Source: a virus. From it: a DNA stretch of 64,000 bases. Made by a program: the position numbers and the translations under genes. The stretch covers positions 188,001 through 252,000 of IMG/VR virus record IMGVR_UViG_3300048591_000147; one strand, 5' to 3'. Under the pieces are notes generated by a model, which was given only the letters and a program-made list of their open reading frames with translations, searched no databases and had not been told where the DNA came from. Each line of letters starts with the position of its first letter. Position 1 is the stretch's first letter. This document shows positions 28,351 through 37,762 of this stretch, in pieces.

Positions 28351-29393
28351 TACTTTAATCCCTCGTATATTTTAACTAACAACTCTTTATCCATTTTCTC
28401 GGAAACGATTTGCATCAGCATTGATTTGATCAATTCGTGTGTAGACTGAGTGTCTAATTGCTCTTCATTTAGTTCTGTATTTTCTAGTACTTCCTGTTTC
28501 TCTTGCGTTTCATTAAAAAACAGTTCTCGTAGCTTATATGATTCTATAAGAATATTACGTAATTCTATGCTTTCTGAGTAACTGATCTCAACGTCAACAG
28601 TGCATCGCACTCTTGCACCAGATAATAGGATGTCACCATCCTCTAACGCATCACTGAGTTTGCATGTGATGTACTTAGGACAGTCTGGCCAATCAATGAA
28701 CTCCAGTGCATTTGTTTCAAAGTTGTATATGGCCATGCCCCTAGCGTTGTCATTAGCATCAGAAAAATCCATGGGGAATGTATTACCAATATAATGTATA
28801 TTGTCTGCTTCCTGTCTTTTATGGAAATGACCAGAGAAAACACGTTTTTGTTTTTTGAAAAATTTCTTATGGTCCAGACCGTGAGTCGAGATAGAATGCT
28901 CGCCTGTTAATATAAACCCTGCCAAATCCAAGTGCCCTAGTGCGACAGGAACTTTTTCATGTTTCAGCAACTCGGCATTTTCATTCTCATAGATGTATGG
29001 AATCAATAACACCGAATTGTGTACGTTTGTCAGTACTGTAATGTCGTTGATGACATTGAAGTTTGATAAGTGCTCAAATATTTCAGTGTTGAATACATCT
29101 CTATTGTTTCTATTATGTAGATCATGGTTGCCGACAATGAAATATATTGGAAGACCAAGACTGTTTAATTTCTTGGCGCATCTGTTTGAGTATTGTAATG
29201 TCAGCCCATTGATGGATGATCGATGCTCGTACCAATCACCCAAGAAATATATGTGATCTATTGATTTGTCTTTCTTGACCTGTTCACAGAACCAATCTAC
29301 ATAGTTCACACAGTCGGTGTTGTGCTCTTCACTGTTGTTGCGCCTCCCCAAGTGAATATCCGTAAACATCGCGGCTTTTTTAAGTTTATTCAT
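28350..29393 (-). CDS. 47: Recombination nuclease subunit, gp47 (Mre11/SbcD-like)
   Basis: 347 aa. The calcineurin-type phosphoesterase motifs are all present in order: TDIHLG (residues 11-16), GDWYEH (about 52-57), GNHDLH (about 93-98), and GHFHK (about 190-194). These bind two metal ions for exo- and endonuclease activity. It forms a complex with gp46, whose gene overlaps its stop codon. It also overlaps the end of gp55 by eight bases, giving a gp55-gp47-gp46 operon. Confidence 0.95.
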   Translation of the reverse strand: MNKLKKAAMFTDIHLGRRNNSEEHNTDCVNYVDWFCEQVKKDKSIDHIYFLGDWYEHRSSINGLTLQYSNRCAKKLNSLGLPIYFIVGNHDLHNRNNRDVFNTEIFEHLSNFNVINDITVLTNVHNSVLLIPYIYENENAELLKHEKVPVALGHLDLAGFILTGEHSISTHGLDHKKFFKKQKRVFSGHFHKRQEADNIHYIGNTFPMDFSDANDNARGMAIYNFETNALEFIDWPDCPKYITCKLSDALEDGDILLSGARVRCTVDVEISYSESIELRNILIESYKLRELFFNETQEKQEVLENTELNEEQLDTQSTHELIKSMLMQIVSEKMDKELLVKIYEGLK

Positions 29394-29976
29394 TTACTTC
29401 CTGTTCCTTCTCTACGTCTGGTTCAATTATATCTTCATTGACACCTTCAGGCAACACGATGAATAACTTATCATCCAATTCATCGACTGCATCAGTATTG
29501 GGATCGTTGAAAAATAATACATCAGATTCGGTGTCACTTGAATCTTCGAACCCTACAATAAAGTTATCTCTACCGACTCTTTCCATCTCTAATAATTCCA
29601 TGAATGAAGGATTCAATCCTAAATCTTTCTTCACGGCTTTCTTGGTGTCTTGTGCCTTTTTCTCTGAGTTACCATATTGGTAAAAGGCGTGTCGTAGAAT
29701 TTGCGTAAAGTACGCGAACGGATTTTTTGATTTTTCTGGGTTGAAAGACTTCCATACTTTGACGACAGTTAAAAGGCCGAATGCCTGCATGTCTTCTTCG
29801 TGTGAGAACACGTTGGAATAGTCTGGGTGTTTCGCGTATCGTTTACATAAAACCATTATCATCTTACCAAGTTCATTCGTCATTCTATTTTGCGCATGAC
29901 TCAGTTCGATCTCTTTCATCAGGTCCGCATTGTTTAAATAGTTCTTCGGTTTCTTCTTTTTCACTATCTCTGTCAT
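29386..29976 (-). CDS. 55: Late-transcription sigma factor, gp55
   Basis: 196 aa. I start it at the ATG at 29976, which has GGAG upstream; the ATG five codons earlier has none. The N-terminal half has the T4 late-sigma pattern: NELGKMIMVLCKRYAKHPDY, EEDMQAFGLLTVVKVWKSFNPEKSKNPFAYFTQILRHAF, a reduced sigma region 2 that recognises the TATAAATA box. The C-terminal part is very acidic and less conserved. It works with the sliding clamp and directs host RNA polymerase to the late boxes listed here. Confidence 0.9.
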   Translation of the reverse strand: MTEIVKKKKPKNYLNNADLMKEIELSHAQNRMTNELGKMIMVLCKRYAKHPDYSNVFSHEEDMQAFGLLTVVKVWKSFNPEKSKNPFAYFTQILRHAFYQYGNSEKKAQDTKKAVKKDLGLNPSFMELLEMERVGRDNFIVGFEDSSDTESDVLFFNDPNTDAVDELDDKLFIVLPEGVNEDIIEPDVEKEQEVNE

Positions 29977-30000
29977 ATTGATTAGCTCCATTTGCAGTTT

Positions 30001-30029
30001 AGTATAACAATAAAATCTATAAAGATCAA
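30001..30029 (-). promoter_or_regulatory. Sigma70-type promoter for gp55-gp47-gp46
   Basis: On the minus strand, TTGATC (30029-30024), 17-base spacer, TATACT (30006-30001), upstream of the gp55 start. Confidence 0.6.
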
Positions 30030-30031
30030 AT

Positions 30032-30039
30032 CATAAATA
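30032..30039 (+). promoter_or_regulatory. Late promoter box for tape measure gene
   Basis: CATAAATA 26 bases before the ATG at 30066, adjacent to the divergent promoter of the gp55 operon. Confidence 0.6.
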
Positions 30040-30065
30040 TGCATAATTAATGGGATTTGTATTTA

Positions 30066-33000
30066 ATGGACTTTAACGATAAAGATATTTTGAAAAAACT
30101 AATGGAGGCAGTTACTAAGCTTGCTGGTAATAGTCAATATTCAAGACCATCGGCTAACTCAGGGTCTTCAGCAGAAGACGCTTTAGAAAAATATCAAAAG
30201 TTTCTAGTTGAAGAAACTACGCTGGCCGGAAAATATCAAAAAGCATTCTCCAATGGGTTATTTAGAACCTTGGCCGGTTTACCAAAAACATTGAACAAGG
30301 TTTATGATCAGATCGAAGCTGACTTGCGCACCAATAATGACGCCATAAACAAGATACAGAAGCAAACAATAGAAAGTGTTAAAGCTCACAAACTGAATAA
30401 TAAAGAGATAACTAAACTAGCTCTGGAGACTGGTAAGATATCTGACGATATTAGCAAACACTCTAAAGCTGTTGGTGTTAATACTGCATTACAAAAACTT
30501 TCTAATGAGAAATTGAAGAACGCTACAGAAAAGCATAATGCCGCATTATCAGAACAGGCCAGCTTGATAAAGAAGCGATCAGAAGCAACTCATAAAATGC
30601 TTAAAGAAACCCTAGCCGATGAACTTAAAAAAATCGGGAGCGTGTTAAAACAGTCTGCCGCCGATCTTAAAGAATCAAGTGATGATGACGCAGAGATAAG
30701 ACGGAAAATATCAGAAAGTGCTAATGAGCTTCGTGACTCCCTTGATTTGATATCAAATAGTAAAATATTTGATAATCTTGATAAGCATGATCAGGATGCT
30801 ATAAAAGATTTTATAAAGAGTGGTTCAGTTGAAATGACTGACGCTGTTGTATCAGCGATGAAGAAATTTGAAGAGATGTCGCCAGCTATCCAAAATACTT
30901 TGAAATCATTGGTTAATAAATCGGTAGAACATATTAGAACTGGTGTTAGTGACATATCATCAAAATTGCACCGTGCCGGCGCAATGGCAGTTGTGTCTGG
31001 CAAGGGTATTTTAGATTCATATAGAGCACAATTAAGTGCTAACTTGATTGAATCAACGCCAACTTCCATTATGGGATATGGTATGGATGCCGGTGAACAA
31101 GCAGATATAATTAAAGGGTTTGCAAGAGAAATAGCATCAATCAGTGGCACTAATAATATGTCAAAGGCATATAACGAGAGTGTTACGTTATCCGATTTAC
31201 ATGACACCGCTAAATTGTATGGGTTGACTGGTAAAGCTGCACAAGAATTAGCTTTACAAAGCGTTCGGACTGTTAATCAAATGGGTGCTGGTACGTCTGG
31301 CACAAGTACATCCACCACTGCTAAAGCACTTATGCAGCAAATGTCGTCATCTGCGGCTTATTTACAAACTGATAAAGCGGCTTTTGCTCAAGACACTATA
31401 AACGAGTTACAGAGTGGCATATATGATAGTGAGATTACTCGCCTACGCATGCAAGGAAAAACTGGTGCCGATCTTTCCAAAAACATGATACAAAACATAA
31501 CTGCACTTAAAGGGAACACGGTACAATTAGGATTTAGTAATTCGTATGCGCAACAATTATTACAAAATTCCATGAATGCCAAATTCGGTGGACTTAGTGA
31601 ACTCATTAATCGTAAAGTGGCCTCTGGGATGGGCGGCCAAATAATACCAAATATGCTTGGTGGCAACGTTGCTAAAGAAAAGATGGATGCTTTTAGAAAA
31701 TATCAAGAGGGTGGTGGGTTCTCGGCACTAAAAACTCCTGAAGAACAAACTGCATATTTACAGCTTACACAAGATTTTGCTACGGCATATAACAAGGCAT
31801 ATGAAGCCAGTAATAATGCACCCGCTAACAGCATCGAAAAACGAGAAGCTGATAGTAAATTGATGGCGCTTGGTGCACAAATAGAAATATTACGTGCAAG
31901 AAACATTGACATGGCATCTCCAGAAACAATGTCAGCAGCGCTAAGATCGGGATTTGTACAAGAATCTATAACCAATCAAACTACTAAAGATTTTAGTCCA
32001 GTGGTAAACGTAAATAAAGAATCCGTGGCTGCTGCTGGAAGTATTGAGAGTTTTAACAATACTATGGGAGTATTTGAACAGCGATTCCTTGAATTATCAG
32101 AATGGGCAAGAGGTATTGCCAACAATCCATTTGGAAATCTAGCTGGAGCGGCAATTGGTGGTATTGGTAGTATGGTCGGTAGTGCTGTTGGTACTGGACT
32201 TACAATGTGGTTAATGGGAGCCGGTGGAGTTGCAGCGACAGCAGCTATAGGCACTGTAGTTGCAGGCGCATTAACAATTACAGGAATCGTGGCAGCAGTT
32301 GGTTTAGTAGCGTATTCAGTAGATACAATATTTGATTCTTTTAAAACACTGTTGAAATGGTATGGAGAGGACAGAACAAGAGAAGAAGAAGAGAGAAAAA
32401 GAGTTGCGGCAAGATATGAAGCAAGTAAAGCTAGAGAGGCATCAGGGCAGCCAGCAGTTCTTGGAGATATGTATAGAAAAGTATTCGAAGAGGCTACCGG
32501 AAAAACGCTTACTAAAGATGATGATTTTAGTTATGATGGTAAGGGTAGAATGACATATAATGGTGAAGTTGTCAGTGATGCAGATAGAATAAAGGTAGAA
32601 AATCTTGCGTATTCCAAACAAATTGCAAAAACTGGTAATAGCGACAGATTAACAGGTGCTCCATTAGAACAGCGTTCCAGAATATTAAGAGAAGAAGAGG
32701 CAGCATACCGTAATTGGAGAACTAAAGAAGTAACTCCTGTTATGCCATCTGGCGCACAGCGAACTGGCGGTAGAGGAAAAGCATTAACACCTGTAGCGCC
32801 CATGGTTAACCCAACACCTACCGCCGTTCCATCACCTATATCTAGTTCCGCACCATCAACACCAACTATTGCGCCGCAAACCTCTGCCATCGCAAACACA
32901 TCAGGCTTGACAGATGTACAAGCTAGCTTAGTAAACTCGTTGGCATCACAAGGCATAACAGACCCAAATAAAGTTTCTAATATATTGGCACAGGTAGAAG

Positions 33001-33737
33001 GTGAATCAAAATTTGTGCCGAAGAGTGAGAATATGAATTATTCCGCACAGCGACTAATGGAAGTGTTTCCATCACACTTCTCATCACTTGCGGATGCACA
33101 ATCAGTAGTAGATCAGGGTCAGGAAGCAATAGGTAATAGAGTTTATGGTGGTAGAAACGGTAACGCTCAGAATGAAGGATATAAGTATAGAGGAAGAGGA
33201 TTTATACAATTATCAAACAAAGATAATTATGAGATGTTCGGAAAAATAATAGGCGAAGATTTAGTAAATAATCCAGATCTAGCGAACGATCCTGTTATCG
33301 CGTCAAAGATAATGGCAGCCTATTTCAAACAACGGGAAAACACTGGTAAATATGATTTAACAGATATCAATTCCACAGGAAAGGCAGTTGGTTATGCAAC
33401 TGGTCCGAAAGAGACTGCCCATCGTGCCTCAATCGCAGAACAATTTAAGAGTAAACTAAGTCTTCAGTCAAATGTGACAGGATCTATCAATAGCAATCTT
33501 GCAAATCCCGCTAATAATCCAGTCACCATGTGGAGCATGATCGCTAATACATTGTCAACTGGTAATTCTGCATTGGTAAGCGGTATAGATAAGCTTAACG
33601 ATGGCATACAAACTAATAATAAATTAACTGGCATAACTGCTGCAAACACAAATCCAGAATTGAATCGCAAACCAGCTACGGAAAACGAGCAAAAGCCTTC
33701 TTACCGAGCGGGTAATAGACAAGTAGCCGCGACATAA
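30066..33737 (+). CDS. Tape measure-type protein with C-terminal GH19 lysozyme/chitinase-like domain
   Basis: 1223 aa, with the ATG at 30066 preferred over a TTG three codons upstream. Residues 40-330 are charged and helical (coiled-coil type). About 690-755 is a long hydrophobic Gly/Ala segment (GNLAGAAIGGIGSMVGSAVG onward), typical of tape measure proteins that insert in the membrane. About 900-960 is a Pro/Thr linker. About 965-1130 reads as a GH19-like domain: AQVEGESKFVPKSE, then GYKYRGRGFIQLSNKDNY. It sets tail length and probably opens peptidoglycan at injection. The gp5-like spike lacks a lysozyme domain, so this domain may replace it. Confidence 0.78.
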   Translation: MDFNDKDILKKLMEAVTKLAGNSQYSRPSANSGSSAEDALEKYQKFLVEETTLAGKYQKAFSNGLFRTLAGLPKTLNKVYDQIEADLRTNNDAINKIQKQTIESVKAHKLNNKEITKLALETGKISDDISKHSKAVGVNTALQKLSNEKLKNATEKHNAALSEQASLIKKRSEATHKMLKETLADELKKIGSVLKQSAADLKESSDDDAEIRRKISESANELRDSLDLISNSKIFDNLDKHDQDAIKDFIKSGSVEMTDAVVSAMKKFEEMSPAIQNTLKSLVNKSVEHIRTGVSDISSKLHRAGAMAVVSGKGILDSYRAQLSANLIESTPTSIMGYGMDAGEQADIIKGFAREIASISGTNNMSKAYNESVTLSDLHDTAKLYGLTGKAAQELALQSVRTVNQMGAGTSGTSTSTTAKALMQQMSSSAAYLQTDKAAFAQDTINELQSGIYDSEITRLRMQGKTGADLSKNMIQNITALKGNTVQLGFSNSYAQQLLQNSMNAKFGGLSELINRKVASGMGGQIIPNMLGGNVAKEKMDAFRKYQEGGGFSALKTPEEQTAYLQLTQDFATAYNKAYEASNNAPANSIEKREADSKLMALGAQIEILRARNIDMASPETMSAALRSGFVQESITNQTTKDFSPVVNVNKESVAAAGSIESFNNTMGVFEQRFLELSEWARGIANNPFGNLAGAAIGGIGSMVGSAVGTGLTMWLMGAGGVAATAAIGTVVAGALTITGIVAAVGLVAYSVDTIFDSFKTLLKWYGEDRTREEEERKRVAARYEASKAREASGQPAVLGDMYRKVFEEATGKTLTKDDDFSYDGKGRMTYNGEVVSDADRIKVENLAYSKQIAKTGNSDRLTGAPLEQRSRILREEEAAYRNWRTKEVTPVMPSGAQRTGGRGKALTPVAPMVNPTPTAVPSPISSSAPSTPTIAPQTSAIANTSGLTDVQASLVNSLASQGITDPNKVSNILAQVEGESKFVPKSENMNYSAQRLMEVFPSHFSSLADAQSVVDQGQEAIGNRVYGGRNGNAQNEGYKYRGRGFIQLSNKDNYEMFGKIIGEDLVNNPDLANDPVIASKIMAAYFKQRENTGKYDLTDINSTGKAVGYATGPKETAHRASIAEQFKSKLSLQSNVTGSINSNLANPANNPVTMWSMIANTLSTGNSALVSGIDKLNDGIQTNNKLTGITAANTNPELNRKPATENEQKPSYRAGNRQVAAT

Positions 33738-33763
33738 CAAAAAAGACGCTAATAAAAAGAAGC

Positions 33764-33771
33764 AATAAATA
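33764..33771 (+). promoter_or_regulatory. Late promoter box for portal
   Basis: AATAAATA 28 bases before the portal start. Confidence 0.6.
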
Positions 33772-33799
33772 ACAACAATAAGAGTATTGAGAAATATAA

Positions 33800-35542
33800 A
33801 TGGCATTAAGTAAATTCTATAAAATGATAACCCCTGCTTCGCCAACTACTCCAGTTGGTGACAATCAGGATCTAAGCGGAGTTGGAGGGTTATATGGAAA
33901 TTATGCGTGGTATCATAGAATCATAGCCGGTTCTTCCAGCAGAATCACAAGATATCGTGAATATGATCTAATGGATAATGATATTGACGTTAACGTTTGT
34001 CTGGATTTAATGGCTGAAGAAATCACGGGCAACAATATCAAAGGTGAGCTACCGCTTAAATTAGAGATTGTTACAGGGCAAGAGCAATATGTAGCACCAC
34101 GAGTAGTAGTGACGCTAAACGCCGCATTAAGAACTTGGTGTACGATCCATGACTGGCATTCTAAATTATTTTCTATTGCTAGAAATACTATAAAATATGG
34201 TGACACGTTCTTTCTAAAACCAAAACATAAACAGAAATCTTTCATTTATGTTAACACTAAGAATGTGTTGGGCGCTATTGTAAGAGAGGATGATATAACT
34301 GATGTGCGTGGTTGGCAGATCAGAATGGACTCTAATGCTGTTAATGGCCCTGCTGGATCATATGGCACGGGTGGTGATAGTACTATTGGAGATGGTATTG
34401 TAGAATATGACATCAAAGATATCATAAGATTCTCTTTGTATCAGGAAACAGACGAAGAGGCACCGTTTGGTAAGTCTGTATTACATCCAATCTATAAGAC
34501 TTTCAAACAGAAAGAGTTGTTAGAAGATGCCATTCTAATCTATAGAATACAAAGAGCACCAGAAAAAAGAGCGTTTTATATTGACGTTGGTAATATGCAT
34601 CCCGGTCAACGTGCGAAGCATATGGAATCCATCAAAGCTGAAATCAAACAAAAGAAGATTCCTAGTTATGGCGGCGGTGCGTCACAGATAGAAAGTGTTT
34701 ATAACCCAATGTCACAGCAAGAGGACTTTTGGTTCCCTATGCGTGCAGACGGTAGTGGATCAAGAGTAGAAGTATTACCTGCTGGTCAGAATCTAGGGTC
34801 TTTAGAAGATTTAATGTACTTCTACAATAAAATCTTCAGAGGTCTAAGAATTCCAAGATCGTTTGTCGATCCAACGTCAGAGGGTGGTGGCGTAGCTAAT
34901 GATGGTAAGGTTGGTATAGCGTATATACAAGAAGTCAAATTTTCGTTGTATATGGAACGATTACAGCGTTGTTTAGAAAAGACATTTGATAAAGAGTTCA
35001 AAGATTTTATTAAATTAAACGGCATCAACGTTGACACAACAATTTTCAAAATTACATTACCACCACCATCAAATTATGAAGCATCGCGTAAGCAGATGAT
35101 GGATGCAGACCTATTGGCCAATTACAGTACTGTTTCTGGAATACAAGAAATTTCTAAACGATTCGGATTGGTTAAGTATGGACAATGGACAGAAGCGGAT
35201 TTGAAGATGAATGAAAGACTATTACGCCAAGAAAAGGGTTTAAATCCTGATGGCGATGATCGTGACCTACCTAAACTTTATAATCCAGAACAAGCTGAGT
35301 TAGGCGGATTTGAAGGTGGATTTGGTGGGGGCGGCGGTAGCTTTGCTGGAGGCGGCGGTGATATTCCAGATTTAGACGGTGGTGATGATGGAACTGGCGA
35401 AGGTGGTGAAACCGGGGTAACTGGTGAAGGTGGTTTACCAGAATTAGGTGGTAATGTTGGTGGAAAACCTAATGCACCAGCTAATGCTAATCAGAAAGGC
35501 GCTCCACAAAACAGTAAGCCAGCAGCAGGCAAAACCAAATAA
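33800..35542 (+). CDS. 20: Portal protein, gp20
   Basis: 580 aa. The N-terminal third has the gp20 pattern (YREYDLMDNDIDVNVCLDLMAEEIT) and the middle has the conserved RIQRAPEKRAFYIDVGNM and LEDLMYFYNKIFRGLRIPRSF segments. Twelve copies form the head-tail vertex through which DNA enters and leaves, and from which prohead assembly starts. The last 100 residues are a low-complexity Gly/Asp-rich tail ending in a Pro/Asn/Ala segment, longer than I expect for T4. It is followed by gp67-, gp68- and gp21-like genes as in T4. Confidence 0.93.
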   Translation: MALSKFYKMITPASPTTPVGDNQDLSGVGGLYGNYAWYHRIIAGSSSRITRYREYDLMDNDIDVNVCLDLMAEEITGNNIKGELPLKLEIVTGQEQYVAPRVVVTLNAALRTWCTIHDWHSKLFSIARNTIKYGDTFFLKPKHKQKSFIYVNTKNVLGAIVREDDITDVRGWQIRMDSNAVNGPAGSYGTGGDSTIGDGIVEYDIKDIIRFSLYQETDEEAPFGKSVLHPIYKTFKQKELLEDAILIYRIQRAPEKRAFYIDVGNMHPGQRAKHMESIKAEIKQKKIPSYGGGASQIESVYNPMSQQEDFWFPMRADGSGSRVEVLPAGQNLGSLEDLMYFYNKIFRGLRIPRSFVDPTSEGGGVANDGKVGIAYIQEVKFSLYMERLQRCLEKTFDKEFKDFIKLNGINVDTTIFKITLPPPSNYEASRKQMMDADLLANYSTVSGIQEISKRFGLVKYGQWTEADLKMNERLLRQEKGLNPDGDDRDLPKLYNPEQAELGGFEGGFGGGGGSFAGGGGDIPDLDGGDDGTGEGGETGVTGEGGLPELGGNVGGKPNAPANANQKGAPQNSKPAAGKTK

Positions 35543-35564
35543 TATTTCAAAAAAATATGATATG

Positions 35565-35572
35565 CATAAATA
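35565..35572 (+). promoter_or_regulatory. Late promoter box for prohead core genes
   Basis: CATAAATA 28 bases before the ATG at 35601. Confidence 0.6.
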
Positions 35573-35600
35573 TTAATAATATTTCTTAGTGAGGATAAAC

Positions 35601-36032
35601 ATGAGATACTTAAAATTATTTTTAGAACATTTTCTAGAAGGCGATGAAAAGGGTGCAAAGAAAGCGCTTCGAAATGCTTTATTTGAAAAGCAGTCAAAAC
35701 TAATCAATGAAACTGATGAAGAAGATGACGATAAATCCGAAAAGGAAGAATCCGATTCAAAGGATGATAAGCCATCTAAGGGTGATAAGAAAGATGACGA
35801 TAAATCCGATAAGAAAGACAAGAAGTCGGATAAGAAAGATGACGATAAAGACGATGATAAAGACGATGACAAAGATGACGACAAGTCTGACAAGAAAGAT
35901 AAGAAATCTGACGATAAAGACGATGACGACAAAAAGTCTGACGATAAGAAAGAAGATGACGACGATGATGATAAGTCAGACGACGACAAACCTTCCAAAT
36001 TCGAATTCTTCAAAAAGAAGAAAAAGAAATAA
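35601..36032 (+). CDS. Prohead core protein, gp67-like, with Asp/Lys low-complexity tail
   Basis: 143 aa. I start it at the ATG at 35601 (GAGG six bases upstream) rather than at the overlapping GTG at 35589. The N-terminal 35 residues are helical (YLKLFLEHFLEGDEKGAKKALRNAL); the rest is almost entirely Asp, Lys and Ser in DDDKSDKKDKK-type repeats. T4 gp67 is also small, lies just after the portal gene and has an acidic tail, so this is its positional and compositional counterpart in the scaffold core. The tail here is longer and much richer in Lys. Its stop overlaps the next start (TAATG). Confidence 0.68.
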   Translation: MRYLKLFLEHFLEGDEKGAKKALRNALFEKQSKLINETDEEDDDKSEKEESDSKDDKPSKGDKKDDDKSDKKDKKSDKKDDDKDDDKDDDKDDDKSDKKDKKSDDKDDDDKKSDDKKEDDDDDDKSDDDKPSKFEFFKKKKKK

Positions 36033-36211
36033 TGAAACACTCTTTTATACAGTATATCAATGAGCAGTTCGTCACCATGGCCGATGTAGTCGATAAGGAC
36101 TGTGACGGCTGTTCAGAGAAAGATAGTGCAAAAAAGAGAAAGAAATTTAAGAAGCAATTCCATAATGCGAATCTACTTAAATATATACAACAACATAACG
36201 TAGCACAATAA
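36032..36211 (+). CDS. Small basic prohead/internal protein, 59 aa
   Basis: The start overlaps the gp67 stop by one base (TAATG), so translation is probably coupled. The N-terminus MKHSFIQYINEQ resembles capsid-targeting sequences cleaved after Glu by gp21. The remainder is Lys-rich (AKKRKKFKKQFHN) with a CDGC pair. By location among prohead core genes it may be an internal or core peptide; I recognise no family. Confidence 0.6.
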   Translation: MKHSFIQYINEQFVTMADVVDKDCDGCSEKDSAKKRKKFKKQFHNANLLKYIQQHNVAQ

Positions 36212-36222
36212 CGGAGATCGTC

Positions 36223-36609
36223 ATGAACAACGAACATTTAAACAAATTTATAGATGGTGTAATTAATAGTAACGATGACGATGTATCCGCATCAGCACAT
36301 CAATTCGCCTTAGAAAAAGTTAAGTCCATTGTAGCAGAGTTTAAAAGCGCTAAATTAAACAAATTACATGAATCGCTACAGGCAGTATTACTAGAATATA
36401 ATGAGAAGACTGGTTATAACATAGAAATTAGCCATTCTGGTGAGGTTATTATAAATGGTACGGTAGTTGGTAAAGTCCAATACGATATGAACGATTTTGA
36501 CTCTGGTGTTAGCTTCGTAGCCGCTGACGGTCGTTTTTCAAGAGAATTTACGACAGTGGAAGAACTAACAGCTTGGCTTGGACGTTCATATGGGGGTAAA
36601 GGTAAATGA
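36223..36609 (+). CDS. Prohead core protein, gp68 position
   Basis: 128 aa, close to the 141 aa of T4 gp68, and located between the gp67-like gene and gp21 as in T4. The N-terminal half looks helical (SAHQFALEKVKSIVAEFKSAKLNKLHESL). The C-terminal half has beta-type segments with GEVIINGTVVGKVQY and ends Gly/Lys-rich. The stop overlaps the gp21 start by four bases. The assignment rests mainly on gene order. Confidence 0.6.
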   Translation: MNNEHLNKFIDGVINSNDDDVSASAHQFALEKVKSIVAEFKSAKLNKLHESLQAVLLEYNEKTGYNIEISHSGEVIINGTVVGKVQYDMNDFDSGVSFVAADGRFSREFTTVEELTAWLGRSYGGKGK

Positions 36610-37232
36610 AGAATCAATTATTGATAGAAGAATATTCTAATAACGAGTCTGTTATAGTATGTGAGGCTAGTGAAGATTCTAAGAATTTATTCTTAAAAGG
36701 CATCTTCATGCAGGCAGACGTACAGAACAGAAACAAAAGAATATACCCTTTACATGAAATGTGTCAGGCGGTAGCGTCAGCTAACAGAATGATCGCTGAA
36801 AATGGCGGTATATTCGGAGAGGCAGACCATCCAAATACATTGAATATTAATATCGACCGAATATCACATGTCATAACAGAATTGTATATGGATGGGAGCA
36901 ACGCGATAGGAAAGGCTAAAATTTTAGACACACCAATGGGCAAGATCGTGAAAGAATTGACTAAAACTGGTGTTAAAATTGGCGTTTCCAGTAGAGGAAC
37001 TGGTCAGGTAAATGAAGAGGGATTAGTTAGTGGGTTTAATATTGTATCAGTGGATGTAGTTGTAAACCCTAGTGCAATTGGTGCTACTCCGACTTCCATA
37101 TATGAAAATCTACAATCATATAAAAAGAATGAGCGAATAATTACATTGGCGGAATCATTACAGACTGATAAGGCGGCACAAAAGTATTTCACTAGAGAAA
37201 TTGATGCGTTCTTGAAATCGTTGCTTAAGTAA
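36606..37232 (+). CDS. 21: Prohead maturation protease, gp21
   Basis: 208 aa. It has the gp21/herpesvirus-fold protease pattern: a strand region with GIFMQADVQNRNKRIYPLH, catalytic His75 in FGEADHP, and Ser128/Ser129 in GVKIGVSSRGTG, followed by VSVDVVVNPSAIGA. In T4 the enzyme cleaves scaffold, internal proteins and the capsid protein after Glu in (Leu/Ile)-x-Glu sites. Several proteins in this window have such sites near the N-terminus. It ends before a bidirectional terminator. Confidence 0.92.
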   Translation: MKNQLLIEEYSNNESVIVCEASEDSKNLFLKGIFMQADVQNRNKRIYPLHEMCQAVASANRMIAENGGIFGEADHPNTLNINIDRISHVITELYMDGSNAIGKAKILDTPMGKIVKELTKTGVKIGVSSRGTGQVNEEGLVSGFNIVSVDVVVNPSAIGATPTSIYENLQSYKKNERIITLAESLQTDKAAQKYFTREIDAFLKSLLK

Positions 37233-37253
37233 AGTAAGTAAATTGTATAGAAC

Positions 37254-37280
37254 AAAAAAGGCGCATAAAGCGCCTTTTTT
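37254..37280. terminator. Bidirectional terminator after gp21
   Basis: AAAAAA GGCGC ATAAA GCGCC TTTTTT between convergent genes ending at 37232 and 37299. Confidence 0.88.
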
Positions 37281-37298
37281 GTTTGTTGTGAAATGATA

Positions 37299-37667
37299 TC
37301 AGAATCGCAATTCGTCATCACCGCCATCGTCATTGAAAGACTGTGGCTCATTTTTCAATTTCTTGTTTGAAGCGGATGTAGCAGAGGATAGAGCAGCAAT
37401 TTCTGGTGCTAGACCGTTTAATTCATTATAGATGTCAACCATCTTTTCACCAGAATCAGTGACGTCACCAAGATATACTAAGCCTAAACTTTCTAGTTCA
37501 TCTATGGTGCGCTTTGTATTAGCTGAAACGGTGTCATACGAAATTGCACCAGAGTACAGCTTGGCCAATACCGATTTCTGGATATCACTTAGATCACCAT
37601 ATGAGATGGTTTCCGAGCCTACTCCAGCTACATTTTGTGATTCATTTACAAGATGTTGAATTTTCAT
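37299..37667 (-). CDS. Late protein of unknown function, possible internal head protein
   Basis: 122 aa. The N-terminus MKIQHLVNESQNVAG looks like a short capsid-targeting sequence with a VNE|S site. The rest has a compact helical region (LSDIQKSVLAKLYSGAISYDTVS, TIDELESLGLVYLGD), perhaps winged-helix-like, and an acidic C-terminus. A perfect TATAAATA late box precedes it. Function unknown. Confidence 0.6.
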   Translation of the reverse strand: MKIQHLVNESQNVAGVGSETISYGDLSDIQKSVLAKLYSGAISYDTVSANTKRTIDELESLGLVYLGDVTDSGEKMVDIYNELNGLAPEIAALSSATSASNKKLKNEPQSFNDDGGDDELRF

Positions 37668-37694
37668 TTATGTTACTCCATGTTAGGTTAATGA

Positions 37695-37702
37695 TATTTA
37701 TA
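37695..37702 (-). promoter_or_regulatory. Late promoter box, perfect TATAAATA
   Basis: Exact T4 late consensus on the minus strand, about 28 bases before the ATG at 37667. It is divergent from the host-type promoter at 37708. Confidence 0.72.
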
Positions 37703-37707
37703 ACTAA

Positions 37708-37736
37708 TTGACAATTTTATCGTGTTGGTCTATCAT
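37708..37736 (+). promoter_or_regulatory. Sigma70-type promoter for Pth2 operon
   Basis: TTGACA at 37708-37713, 17-base spacer, TATCAT at 37731-37736, upstream of the gene at 37763. Confidence 0.72.
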
Positions 37737-37762
37737 ATACTAAATTAATAAAGGATCTAGCA

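Noticed and set aside
35573-36040. 155-codon minus-strand ORF rich in Ser
   Set aside because: It is the complement of the Asp/Lys low-complexity tail of the gp67-like gene; the Ser run is a by-product of GAC/AAG-rich coding on the other strand.
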